64,000 nt of DNA. Source: Cryptomeria japonica. Taxonomy: Eukaryota; Streptophyta; Pinopsida; Cupressales; Cupressaceae. Of the stretch, positions 10,314 to 22,197 are shown in pieces. The stretch covers positions 243,903,218 through 243,967,217 of the forward strand of contig NC_081406.1 in NCBI RefSeq assembly GCF_030272615.1, in the 5' to 3' direction. The notes under the pieces are model-generated. The model saw nothing but the letters and a program-made list of their open reading frames with translations, made no database searches and was not told where the DNA came from. Position 1 is the stretch's first letter. The number at the start of each line of letters is the position of its first letter. Position numbers and translations under genes: made by a program.

Positions 10314-11396
10314 AGAAGGTCGCCATTGTTTGCAAAACTTTTATTTTCGCAATACTACTACACGAGTTTCTACCACATTGTGGATGGTTTGCCCCAGAAA
10401 AAAGTAGATAGAACGTCACTGTCCCTTAATAATGTTTTCTGTTTTCTTCTGTACTGCTGGTGCAGATTACTTACACATTTAGGTAAAAAGCTGTTTTCAA
10501 TGGTGACGTTGGAAGAAGAGCAAAAGTTTGAAAGCAATGCTTATTAAATGCGTTTGAAATCCCTAGTTTCGGATCATTTCAAGTAAGAAGGTGGCCATTG
10601 TTTGCACAACTTTTATTTTCGCAATACTATTACACGAGTTTCTACCACATTGTGGATGGTTTGCCCCAGAAAAAAGTAGATAGAACGTGTTTTCTTCTGT
10701 ACTGCTGGTGCAGATTACTTACACACTTAAGTAAAAAGCTCTTTTCAATGGTGACATTGGAAGAAGAGCAAAAGTTTGAAAGCAATGCTTATTAAATGCG
10801 TTTGAAATCCCTAGTTTTGGATCACTGTCCCTTGATAATGTTTTATGTTTTCTTCTGTACTGCTGGTGCAAATTACTTACACACTTAAGTAAAAAGCTGT
10901 TTTCAATGGTGATGTTGGAAGAAGAGCAAAAGTTTGAAAGCAATGCTTATTAAATGCGTTTGAAATCCCTAGTTTCGGATCATTTCAAGTAAGAAGGTGG
11001 CCATTGTTTGCACAACTTTTATTTTCGCAATACTATTACACGAGTTTCTACCACATTGTGGATGGTTTGACCCAGAAAAAAGTAGATAGAACATGTTTTC
11101 TTTTGTACTGCTGGTGCAGATTACTTACACACTTAAGTAAAAAGTTGTTTTCAATGGTGACGTTGGAAGAAAAGCAAAAGTTTGAAAGCAATGCTTATTA
11201 AATGCGTTTGAAATCCCTAGTTTCGGATCACTGTCCCTTCATAATGTTTTCTGTTTTCTTCTGTACTGCTGGTGCAGATTACTTACACACTTAAGTAAAA
11301 AGCTGTTTTCAATGGTGATGTTGGAAGAAGAGCAAAAGTTTGAAAGCAATGCTTATTAAATGCGTTTGAAATCCCTAGTTTCGGATCATTTCAAGT
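10314..11396. repeat. Higher-order tandem array upstream of the 8.9-10.3 kb gene
   Basis: Two modules alternate. Module A is about 100 bp and contains ATTGTTTGCA...CGCAATACTA...GTTTGMCCCAG. Module B is about 135-165 bp and contains TACTGCTGGTGCA...GGAAGAARAGCAAAAGTTTG...CCCTAGTTT. The order is A1 B1 / A2 b2 B3 / A3 b4 B5, where b lacks the first 25 or so bases. The last two composite units (10583-10987 and 10988-11396) are about 405 bp each. Copies differ at only a few positions. Module A overlaps the 5' region of the minus-strand gene and includes its out-of-frame ATG (CAAACAATGG), so a piece of the gene's leader or promoter appears to have been amplified. Confidence 0.9.
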
Positions 11397-12839
11397 GTTA
11401 AATTTGACAGTCTCTTCTGCCTAGCATATATGTGTTCATGGTGGCCTTAAAATTTCATCCTCAAATATAATAGTGTATCATTATCTATATATATTATTAC
11501 TTCTGTCATAGAACAACATGCAACACCCTCTTTTAATTTGTATTAAAAACCATCTTTTTAACCAATCATATATTAGAATTTTTTTTCATATTAGTTTATT
11601 TTTTCCTCATCAAAGTATAGATGTGATATTTTTTTGTTAAAAAAAAATTTTACTTGAATCTAATTGGCTCATAACTTCTTATGGATATGGTGAATAATAT
11701 TGAAAAACTGATTAAGCTTTTCATTCTCCATTTAAAGATTAAATATGATATAATCAATTAACTTATAACCAAGACATCATATACAAACTCAATCAACTTA
11801 ATCTTTTAATTGTTTTTAATAATTTTTTTTTATTTTTTCTTATCAAATTGGATTATTCTTTATAGAAATGTTGAAAGAACCAAAAAGATGTTTGAAAATA
11901 ATGTTTGTTAAATGCCCATGAAGTTTTTATTTTTGATTCAATTGTAGTGTTACATTTATAAGTAACTACAAGGTATTGAAATACATCTTATACATAGTTA
12001 TCCAAAGATATATGCACATCTATGAGCCCTTGAAATATTTCATTGAGGAGCTATAATTTCCCCTTTATAAGGATTCATTATATTTTACACGTATCTTCCT
12101 TGGATCTTCAATGACCTATACTTAATTTTATCAAACTAGGGTAGATAATAGTTTAATGTAGTGGCCTATGGGCATGAGTTCCAGCCATTACTAGTTACGT
12201 TCGAATTTGTCAACTTTTATTTAATTAAAAAATATAAAATCAGGAATGTACTAATTATAAGGTGGAAGAGTGGAAACTAGATCTCACACAATCCCTTTAC
12301 AATTGTGATACAAAGCACTAAACAATAGAAGATGTTCCATAGAAATAAATTAAAATTCCATTAAAAATTTTAACATTTCATAAATATTAAATATCATTAG
12401 TGTTATCAATATTGGTGCCTAAAAAGATTATCATTGTCATATATACTAGCACCTATTAAATTAGGTTGAAAAGTGATTGGTATAGTGCTCCATAAACTAG
12501 AAGTTGTGTCCAGGACATATCAAGTTTTGATATATCTAACATATATAGTTAAACCTAACATATTATGATTATACTATTAAATACTAAACATTAGAAGACT
12601 TTTTATAGAAAAATTACAATTTTATATTAATTTTAACATTTTCTAAATCTTGAATAGAATTATCATTATTTTTTTCATTCATAAAAAATATCATTAGTCT
12701 ATATAGTGGTACCATAACATACACAAACATCTCAAATTTGGAGATGTTGTCATTGAACTATATATTATTTACTTATTTCTCTTCTTGTACAATTTTCTCT
12801 CAAAATTAGGTAGGAGGTTGCTCTAAATGTCAATATTTT
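11397..12839. other. Non-coding AT-rich interval
   Basis: No supportable gene, RNA or repeat was seen. The sequence is A/T-rich with frequent homopolymers. Confidence 0.55.
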
Positions 12840-12979
12840 CTTTAGAATAGCACGGGAAGGGCCCTTACCTACTATATTTCATCCATAAAGGTAGATGAAA
12901 GGAATATCACAATGTGTGAAAATAATAAAAAACAAACAAACATGGAGAGTCTTAAAACATAAACAACAAAAAACACAAA

Positions 12980-13188
12980 AAAACTAGCAGAGAACAAACC
13001 AATAGTTAACTATCATTATAGGACTTCGGTCCCTTTATAGCTTGCCATTATGTTTGTAGAGTATTTAGATGATCTTTCAAGGAAACTCCTTTAGCTAGGG
13101 TAGTGGAACCAACATCATGTTCAACCCAATGAGGAGAATTGGGGAGCTCAATCAGGTATTTACGTCTTTTTTGAGCTTGTCGTGAGAA
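12980..13188 (-). pseudogene. Decayed retroelement ORF, 3' portion beyond the solo LTR
   Basis: Read on the minus strand, this continues the frame that stops at 15022 on the other side of the solo LTR, once one copy of the GTTAC duplication is discounted. Residues such as FSRQAQKRRKYLIELPN and HWVEHDVG are visible before stops accumulate. It confirms that the solo LTR landed inside a coding region of an older element. Confidence 0.5.
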
Positions 13189-14216
13189 GTTACTGATGCT
13201 CTGCAAGAAGGATTAGAAAATCTATTTGATGGCAACACACACAAGAGCACAAGAAACAAACGTTAGTGTTAGCAACAAAAGATTATCCTAAACAGGCATA
13301 TCAAGAGAGATATTAAGCATGAAATAGAAAGCATATAAACATAGAAAAAAATAGCTAATCAAGATGCTCATAGTTGCTCCTCCCTTGTTCCTCTCCTCTC
13401 CAAGTCCCAAATGAGTGTAGCTCTCAACTTTTAGCACTAGCCATGGATGCCATATGGAGATTCAAGATGGTTGAATATGATAAGCAAATGCTATGCAAGT
13501 GTAGATAGTGATGCTATGAGAAAGCTCTATGCTAATGCCAGTATAACAACAATACTCTAATGCTTCCTCTTTTGCTTGAGGAGAAGGGTTCTATTTATAG
13601 AAGAAATGGGGAAATGAAGGGTTAAGATTGAGCAATCTTAACAAGGGTTAGGATTGATGTGAGACTTTCAACCCAATCCCATGTTGACAAGTGTCATCAT
13701 GAGGAGGCTTGAGAGGAGAGATAAGGAGCATTAAATGCTTGAGGGGACATGATGGTTACCCTAGTCAAAGAAATAAATGCTTTGAAGAGACATATGGGTT
13801 ACATGAGGGTTAAGTTAGGGGTCAAAGTCCTTAACCATGGGTGCAAGTGGAATTAACCATTAATGGTCATGTAAGAGCCATAAGTAGTTTGGAAGACTTT
13901 AGAGGTTAATTTGTTGAACACACAAAGCTTTAATTGTTTTTCAAAGACTTTGAGGGCTTTGAGAAGTGACTCCAATTTGTCTAGGAATGTGACAATATTT
14001 AGTGGATGGATTAGGTTAATTAGGAAGGGTTTAGAAGAATCTAGAAGGGGTTTAGGCATGCAAGTGGATTTTGTAGGAAAATGCAAGTGGGAGAAATTTT
14101 GGTATTTTCAATTAAAATAAAATCATTTATTTCAATTAAATGGTGTAATTTGCATTTGGGTAAATATTCAAATAAATATTAATTTATTTAAATGAGAAAA
14201 AGGAAGATAAAGCATT

Positions 14217-14425
14217 AAATGCTTGAAGACTTTAAGGGAAACCATTAAAAGCTTGAAGACTTTAAGGAAAACCATTAAAGTCTTAAGAAGACTTTAAGGG
14301 AAGCCATTAAGTTTGAAGACTTTAAAGGAAACCATTAAAGGCTTAAGAAGACTATAGAAGGAAGCCATCAAGTTTGAAGATTTTAAAGCCATCAAGTTTG
14401 AAGACTTTAAGGGAAACCATTAAAG
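14217..14425. repeat. About 30-bp tandem repeats in the solo LTR
   Basis: Six or seven imperfect units of GAAGACTTTAAGGGAAACCA plus TTAAA-type spacer are present. The unit is not amplified in the two other LTR copies in the window and helps account for the extra length of this copy. Confidence 0.8.
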
Positions 14426-14449
14426 GTTTCAAGTGCGTGAGGATAAATA

Positions 14450-14722
14450 GGATTTTAAATAAATAATTTATTTAAAATAGTTGTGCAACTTGCTTTTGTA
14501 GGAAAATACAAGTGGGTGGAAGATAAAGGTGATTTAAATAAATAATTTATTTAAAATAATTGTGCAACTTGCATTTGTAGGAAAATGCAAGTGGGTGGAG
14601 GATAAAGGTGATTTAAATAAATAATTTATTTAAAATAATTGTGCAACTTGCATTTGTAGGAAAATACTTGCATTTGTAGGAAAATGCAAGTGGGTAGAGG
14701 ATAAAGGTGATTTAAATAAATG
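14450..14722. repeat. About 65-bp tandem repeats in the solo LTR
   Basis: About four units carry TTGYATTTGTAGGAAAATRC, then GGATAAAGGTGATTTAAAT and AATTTATTTAAAAT. The same core is present once in the LTR at 53.6 kb (GTAGGAAAATGCAAGTGGG), so this is an expansion specific to this copy. Confidence 0.8.
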
Positions 14723-15021
14723 TTAATTTATTTAAATGTGAGAGGTGGGATTTTGGGGGATTTAAATAAATATTATTTTATTTAAATGTGAGAGAATATT
14801 TAATTAAATAAATATGATTTATTTATTTAATTAATGGTCTGAATTTGGTTAAGTGAATTAAATCAAATAAATTGAATAATTTATTTAATTAATAGGAGAA
14901 GAGGGTTAAGATGAATTAATTAAATATTAATTTAATTAATTATTAATTGATGGTTAAATAATCAAATAAATACTAAGTATTCATTTAATTAAGTGGACAG
15001 ATTTATGTGACTACAGTTACC

Positions 15022-16640
15022 TTAGGCCGAGAGAACCACATCTCTTTTCAATTGTTCCTTCTCATTTCTGTATTCTAGCTCTTGATAAAGTACTTGAATA
15101 GTAATAGTTGTGTTCTAGACTAAGTCTCTATAATGCTCTAGTAGCTCCCAGATATTATTCATGAGAACCTCCTGATTCTACTTTAAATTTGTAACCTCAG
15201 CCTCCAACTGAGTGTTCTTAACATCTTTTTTAATATTTTGTGTCTCTTGTTCAATCACTCTCTAGCTTTCAAAAGTATTTTTCATTTTCTTAGTTTGTTC
15301 CCATGCCCTATTATGGAGATCTTTATCTACCCATTCTTGACCTTTCTTGAAGATCTACTTCTCAAGAGTATAAAAATTACTCTTGGCCTAATTTAGTTGA
15401 ACATAGTACCACTTAGAGAGTTCCATATTAGTATTAAAATCCCTATGAATCTCATTCATCTTATTTTGGAGTTTTAAACACATAATCAATTAAGTTTGAG
15501 TGTGTTTGAAAATGATAACCTCTTCCTACTCCATTGTTTCCTCTCTAAGGAAGGAAATGGGAGGGGCTTTCTGAGGAGCATTATGGTTGGGAGAGACAAA
15601 GTGGGAAGTTGAGGTTGCATTGAATCACTAGTAGGACTTAGTTTTGTTCAGTATCTAAGACAATTGATATCTTCAACAAGTCATAAAAGAACACCTTTTT
15701 GTCTTCTAAAGACTCAAAGGATATGTTGACTAGAATATTTTGAGCACCCCAAGTTGAGTTACAAGCCTGGAGGGAAGGATTCGTGATTTTATCAAGGATG
15801 AAACTGGTTGAAGAAGTAGTACCAAGGGTTGGAAATTTGGGGTTGACATTTTCTATTAGAATAGGGGGATTAACAATCAAATTTTTGGGCTTAAAGGTTG
15901 GGTGAGAGCCAAGTTATATAAGAAAAGGTGAATTATCAAACCCTAGTGGAGGGATGATTTACCATAACCAACCATCTTTAAAATAAACTCTTCCAAGGAG
16001 GTAAACATCTAGAAAGGAAAGTTAATCTTCACAAGATAATGAAAACCTAGTTGAGCATAGGGATTAAAAAGTTGTGAAACCTCTCATACCCACCTTCCAA
16101 GATAATGTACCTAATTAAACCTTTTACAACCCTCAACCAAACAGTTGGGAGATCCTCATAGTTCTATCCATTATAGAGCCAATTTACTTTCTCTCCTTCA
16201 TTCAATAAATTTTACATGGACTCTTTGTTGTACCCCTTAGTTTTTCATGCTAATTACACACCTTCATTGGGGATGCCTATCATCATAGCAATGGTTTCCA
16301 CTGAGATTTGGAAAGAGATACTCCTCGTACAAGCCACACCCTTCTTTCATAAAACAACAAACTTCATGGAGATGGTTTCATCAAACCATTGTATAGCCAT
16401 AATACATGGAGTAAAATTTCCTACCTCCAAGGCCTCCTAAAGCTCACTATTATTTATAAAGCTATCGTGCCCCATTGGTTTGATTTGAACCAAATCCACA
16501 ACCATTTTGATTGTATGAAAGACACATAACAAATCAACCAAAACCAGAACCAAAAGATGAAAATGATGGAAGTAAGTTCTAGAACCTTGAGGTATGAACT
16601 TAATAATACTAAAAGTCATCATAAATATGATATTGTTTGG
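15022..16640 (-). pseudogene. Decayed additional ORF of a Ty3/gypsy element (PMD/plant-transposon-like plus coiled coil)
   Basis: Reading the minus strand from about 16.6 kb downward gives consecutive protein-like pieces broken by stops. These are a hydrophobic N-terminal part, then ISFQISVETIAMMIGIPNEG, which resembles the IxExxGLPxxG signature of additional ORFs in Athila/Tat elements, then IRYIILEGGYERF, which parallels MKYITCEGRYSNL in the additional ORF at 40 kb. A charged C-terminal part suggestive of a coiled coil follows (VLYQELEYRNEKEQLKR). A TAA at 15022 ends the readable frame, and the same frame reopens beyond the solo LTR. No functional product is expected. Confidence 0.5.
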
Positions 16641-19600
16641 ACACTGTCAAAGATAGAGAAAAATTGATTGGGAATGCCATAAATGTTCAAATGTATTCTT
16701 TGAGTTATATGGGTATAATGTATGAGAAATTAGGGTTTCACAAGTTAAGCCTTGTAAACTAGGAAATGACCTAACTTTCCACACAAGACATTAAAGGAAG
16801 AGAGAACTCAATTGATCCAATGCATCAATATTGAATGCAGATCAACAAATATTCCTTTGTTTAGTTGAAATTGATTTGAATATATTTGAATGCAAGATAT
16901 AAGGTTAATGATGAAGAATTGACATAAAACAATAGAAACAACAAGTTGTAGATAGGGAATACAAACATGGGGCTAAAGATGAGTAGAATAAATAGAAGAG
17001 CACTTGTGACAACAAGTTTAGCCCTAAAATGTGAGACTGTGTGGAAATTTGCATCCCATTCATTGATGTAAGATGCAGACAAACTAGAATCTTTCAGAGT
17101 CAACATGTCAAACAAAATCTATTCCCAGAAGATCATTGAAAATTCTTGAGACTGTGACAAATTTTATTCAGGTCCTCTAATTTTCACCTCTGCAAAAGTT
17201 AGATCTAATTGTCATTGTCTCTTTGCTGGAATCTTTGTCTGTGGTTCTTCGATTTGTCACCTACAAACAGAAAGTAGAGAAATAATGTTGTTGATGTGGG
17301 TTTTCCTAGGTCAACCCTCAAGTTTGTAATCAACCCTTGAATTGAAACTAAAATATAATGAAAATACTAAAGTAAAAGCTTTTCTTTTGAGGATAAGGAT
17401 AGATATGAACTTGAAATTCTTCAATTGGAACTTGATGCCTTGTTGAATCTTTCATTGAAGTTTCCAGGCAAGGTTGATAATCTCATGTAGGATGTCTTCA
17501 TAAAGTCTTGATCATGGATGAAATCAAGAATACTTGAAATCTGAAGGTCAAATAGCATAAAATATCTTGCTAGCCCTTACGAAGCCTCCACTTGTTCATG
17601 AGATTCCTAACATAACATAACTTGCTAGGCTTATGACTTCTTGTGTACATGACTACATGTAAGCATTTGATGATCTTAGTAATCTCAAAGGTAAAGCTAT
17701 GTGTACTTGTAACATGAAACCTAGAAAGAATCTAAGGATCTTACCATTCCTTTATGTTATGCATTCTCTTTGTGGATATAAATCCTAGTAATAATCTTAA
17801 GATATTACTAGTCGTAAATGCCTTACTCTGTGTCTTGTATTTTTCATATATGTGTTACACTCATTTATCATATTGTTCACTTTGTCCTTGTCTTTTCTCT
17901 TGGTATTGTAGATTGATAAGATTTCATATCTTTGCAGTTACCACCTTGACAAGATTAGATTCATCTTGTATCTTCATTGTCTTGATGAATGAATCTTTAG
18001 CTTCTCTATAATATACTAAGAGTATGAGACTAAGTTCATACTCCCATGAATGTGGGTGCTAAATGCAATGCCATAAATTATATACCATTTACAATTTCCC
18101 ACTAAGTTTGGACAAACTTCAGTAGTTGTGGCTAATATATTCCTTCTTCTACCCAGTTTAAGGAATATTTCCATAAACTTGGTGCATTCCTCTATTCATG
18201 ACCTTTTTCATGGCTCATTTTACCAATAATATGGTATTGGGTACCACTGTCCAAGCAATTGCAACTCAACTTTCAAATAAAGAAAATCAATTTTGAAAAT
18301 ATAGCAAGAATTTACCCTCTGATGTGTTTCCATAATGCAAAGTAGATTTGTTGGAAGAGTACCACTACCTATCTATTTGCTACTCAGACTTTGAGCGCAG
18401 ATCATAAGTATAACAAGTCATAACCTTCTTTATATAATAAATTATATAGATTAGACACTATAGGTAAGGCACAAGTAGCTCGAGGGAGGAAAATGAGTTA
18501 GAATTTCAACATAGCTCAAGGAATCAATCAAGCATTGTTTAATGGGAATGCTTGTTTAGGGGCAGTTGAGAAGGTAGCTATGAAGAATATACATGAAATT
18601 AAAAAGGGTAATGGCAAACTTAAACGCGACTTTAAGACAATCAAGTTTGGAGAAGAATTGATTGACAAACTAGATAGATAAATGTTGGAGCAATGTTATT
18701 CAAGTTTCAAGCTATATAGATGTTAGAAGAAGTTAAAGTGGCCAAGATTTTAAAATTTAAAAAGGGAATGTTCTTGATTCTCTAATGATTTATTCTTTAA
18801 ATGGTAAATTTTATTGGATAAAGGGATGCATTGATTTCTTCCCCAAACCAGGAGTTCACTTGAAAAGCTAGGTGCTAATTTTTGGGATGAATTAGAGATA
18901 AAATAGGATCTAGTAAAGTGACAACTTCCATGCGGTCCAAACTCCTACTTACCATGCAACTTGGGAGAGAACTCCTTTTTGCCTTTTTCTCAATAAATAT
19001 ACATCTTGGACCACTTTGAGGGGTCCAAAGGTTAAAGATATAACTTAAGTCCATAGATGGACACTTTTAATTATTTTAATTCATAGATTTTTGCATTGTA
19101 AAGATGGTTCACCCTTGTTGATGAGATGTAGAGGTAGCAATACTTCTAATGAGACTTTTACAACCCAAAGACAAATAAGAGGGGTTCATATTGATAGGAA
19201 CAAATCTCATAACATTTGAAGAGCCATCTAAATCAGCTCCCTCATTTTTAGCCTTTTGTAAGGACACCCAAATATACTGTGGGAACTATATTCCTTTGAA
19301 TATTGATGTCTCTTCCTTAACTCATAAGAGTAGCAAAATTATTGCTCTCTAAATTTTAGATTTTACTTTCACCAATCCATAATGACCTTGGATATCAGAT
19401 TGTTCATTTGTTGTTTAGGAGGGGTGATATATTCCCCTTTACCTCTCCCTTGATTTTGTTTGGTTGAATGCTGGTTTATTTTAAAAGAGGACCGCTATAG
19501 AAAACATCTTTGATCCATTCAAAGGTGGATGCAATATGGCCTCCTGTGGACTCATATGGGGAAAACAAATATTATTAATAAGGCTATCCTTGAAGGGTTA

Positions 19601-19735
19601 CTCCTATATATCATCTTCAAAGACATTTAGTTTACCCTTAGGTTCATTAACCTTTTGAGGAACTTTCTATCAGTCATATATTGGGACATTAGGTAACCCG
19701 ATTTGAAACAATTTTGATAAATCAGTCTGGTTGAC
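16641..19735. other. Mostly non-coding interval
   Basis: No assignable gene. Around 18.50-18.67 kb the plus strand shows about 60 codons of plausible composition (for example QGINQALFNGNACLGAVEK) ending in TAG. It has no recognised homology or splice context, so I leave it unassigned. Confidence 0.5.
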
Positions 19736-20115
19736 ACGGACATTTAAGAGCTCGTCCTGTGTCGCTCTTGTTCCGGGTTGGCCAAATTCACTTGAGTACG
19801 TGGTACTTTCATTTATTCAAAAATTAATGGGCAATATTCAGGTGGGTGCCAGTCACCAAATATGTGTAAGGAAGCATGTGAGTGAGTGTACGAAGAGAAG
19901 CAAAAGAATTTAAACAAAAAATCTAACCAGAACTTTATAAACGTAGTTTATCTCCTCTCTAACCATAAATATTCGCAGTGAAGAAAAAGTAGTTTGGTTT
20001 ACCTCACTACACTGGTTCAATACAAGACACGGGCATTTAAGAGCTTGTCCTATATCGCTCTTGTTCCAGATTGGGCAAATTGACTTTAGTACGTGGTGTT
20101 TTTATTTAGTCGGAA
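19735..20115. repeat. Pair of about 85-bp direct repeats
   Basis: The first copy (about 19735-19825) and second copy (about 20025-20115) share CATTTAAGAGCTYGTCC, TCGCTCTTGTTCC and AGTACGTGGT blocks in order, at about 80% identity by eye. They lie just beyond the 3' end of the LINE. They could be terminal pieces of a small element or a local duplication. Confidence 0.7.
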
Positions 20116-20121
20116 AAGATT

Positions 20122-20142
20122 GAAGAAGAAGAAGAAGAAGAA
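20122..20142 (-). repeat. TTC-repeat tail of the LINE
   Basis: Seven tandem GAA triplets on the plus strand (TTC on the element strand) lie about 30 bp beyond the ORF2 stop. A simple-repeat tail in place of poly(A) occurs in some LINE clades. It marks the probable 3' end of the element. Confidence 0.65.
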
Positions 20143-20174
20143 AGAATTTTAACATCCACGAGGCTAAGAATAGC

Positions 20175-22197
20175 TTATGGGACAATTTGATCAAGCTGAA
20201 TCAGTTTTTTAAGGTCTGATCGCTGCTTATTCAGGCTGATGATGAGAGCACCCATCTTCACGATATGCTCCTTGCTGAACAGGTTATACCATGTGCTAGC
20301 AGTTAGGAAATTGGCAAACTTCTCCCGGCTGACTTTAAGTGCTTCACACTCCAAGATAAAATGTTTTTCAGTTTCCACACTCCCGCTGATGCAAAACGGG
20401 CAAACTCTTTCTTCCCAAATCTCTTTTGGCCTTTTCCACCGCCCGGTCTCACACCGAAGTTGGTGAGAGTTGGTTCTAAGCTGTGCAATTAGAATTTTAG
20501 CCTTCCATGATATATTAGCCCCTATATAGACTTTTTGAAGATGATCATAATTGGGGTTGAACTCATTAATATAATATTGTTTCTTCGTTCCTAACCCAAT
20601 ACTCCAATTTTTCTTGTAAAACTTTTCCATAACGAAGACCTTTATCTCCTTGTTGTTTGTGGGGCATGAGTTCAAATAAATATCCCATTTTTTCAACCAT
20701 TTGATGTTTTGTTTCATCCACGTCTTCTTCCTTTTGCACAAAGTGTCGTTGACAACAACCTTAGGCCATCTATCTTCTCCCATTTGCTCGGTTCTTTTTA
20801 AATAGCTAATGAGACGCACCATAGCAGCTGCCTCAATAGGGGCAACACCCGTTTCACTTAACATGATATCATATGAGACCGTGCTTTTAATTTTGAACTT
20901 GCTTGTGATCAAACGTTTTTGAATTCTCTCAATTTGCTTCCATTGAGAATCTAAGGTATTGCTGCCCCAAACTTCACAACCATATAGAATAACCGGCAAC
21001 ACCAAAAGCCTAAAAAGTGTTTGGATGGTTTTCCAATCCCAAAGCTCAGCCTCTCTGCATCTATTTTGAAGTGCATAGAGTGCCTTCCAGCCGCCTAGAG
21101 TTCTCTTCTTCCTACAACCTTCTCAACTAAGACTCTTGTTGAAATCAATTCCAAGGTATTTGTAATCTGCAACTTCTTCAAGAATGCTACCTTCAAAGTA
21201 AAACTTATGTTGCTCTTGTTTCCTTCTACTTGAGAAAACCATGATTTTCGTTTTGCTGATATTAACTTGCATTCCCACAATATTGCAAAAGCGCTCAAGG
21301 GCAAATAAGTGCTCTCGCAAACCAAGGGCGGAATTAGCAAGCAAAATGAGGTCATCAGCATAAAGGAGCAACTTTATCACAAATTCACCCAATTGAATAC
21401 CATCACCATTCTGCATGTTTAACCATTCTTCAAGTTTGTCAATGTATAAGCCAAACAAGGTAGGGGAAAGAGGACACCCTTGTTTGACACCAATATCACT
21501 CCTAAAACTAGTTGAGATGCCATCAGGAGTTCTGATTTTCACTTTAACCTCCTCATAAAGCCTATGAACAACAACCCTAAGATGAGCCGGGATACCAAGC
21601 TCTTCCATTCTGTGCCATAGTTTGTCACGTGGGGCTGTGTCAAAAGCTTTTTTGAAATCAACAAAGCAACAGAAGACATCTTCCTTTTTCTCCCAGGTTT
21701 TTTCGATGATGTGTCTCAAAGTAATACCATGATCAACTATGGAATGTTTAGGTCTGAAACTAGCTTGGCTTTTTGCACATTTATGATTTTCTTCTGCCCA
21801 TTTGCTGATTCTATTTTCTATCATGCTGCCAAAAAACTTAGCAAACAAAGGATTGATCATTATAGTCCTATAGTTGGAGGGGTTATTGACATCTCCACTT
21901 TTGAAAAGAGGTATAGCAAGACTTGTAGTCTAATCTTTAGGAAACCCATGAGGAATGATGTTATTGAATATTTTTGCAATATGAGGGGCAAGGACTTTCA
22001 TGCCCCACTTGAGAAACTCTACTTGAAGTTCACCTAAGTCTTTAGCTTTACCAACACCCAATTTCTTACACGGTGAAAAGATTAGTAGAAATGTTGACCA
22101 AGGGTGGGGGAGCCACCTCCAAATCATGTTCATAAAGTTGCCTAGCATAATCAAACCATTGAGTGGCTGTGATACTATTGTCAATCTGTTTCTTTTT
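20175..22197 (-). pseudogene. LINE ORF2, RT and C-terminal part
   Basis: Reverse transcriptase motifs run in order along the minus strand: a palm motif (FVDFKKAFDTAPRDKLW), the G-V-K-Q-G-C-P-L-S-P block, and the catalytic YADD (LLLYADDLILLANS) at about 21.36 kb. Next comes VNISKTKIMVFS and the thumb region with VILYGCEVWGS. The C-terminal zinc knuckle is C-x2-C-x9-H-x4-C near 20.37 kb. It would copy the element RNA at the nicked target. Lesions are a frameshift near 22.07 kb, a stop before the RT fingers (21.93 kb, likely Trp) and a TGA at 21123 (likely Trp). The catalytic residues themselves are intact. The final stop is at 20175. Confidence 0.88.

Larger units (their letters stand above)
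13189..15020 (-). mobile_element. Solo LTR with perfect 5-bp target duplication
   Basis: The LTR spans 13194-15015. On the plus strand it starts TGATGCTCTGCA and ends GTGACTACA, and it is flanked on both sides by GTTAC. Its own transcription direction is minus, because a TATAAAT box lies at 13593-13599 on that strand. It is homologous along its length to 34521-35944 (opposite orientation) and 52547-53907 (the 3' LTR of the PMD-bearing element). It is longer than either because of internal tandem repeats. No internal element sequence remains, so it is best explained by recombination between two LTRs. Confidence 0.88.

Noticed and set aside
13911-14120. Frame of about 70 codons shared by all three LTR copies (also 34859-35074 and 53375-53584), with NTQSIKCFS-type sequence
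   Set aside because: It starts without ATG, is antisense to LTR transcription, and its similarity is explained by LTR homology.
18480-18680. Possible coding exon (QGINQALFNGNACLGAVEK)
   Set aside because: Only about 60 codons, no splice site or homology; kept as a remark only.
20025-20115. tRNA-derived SINE
   Set aside because: A GGTTCAATAC word resembles a B box, but no A box at a suitable distance and no tail were found.
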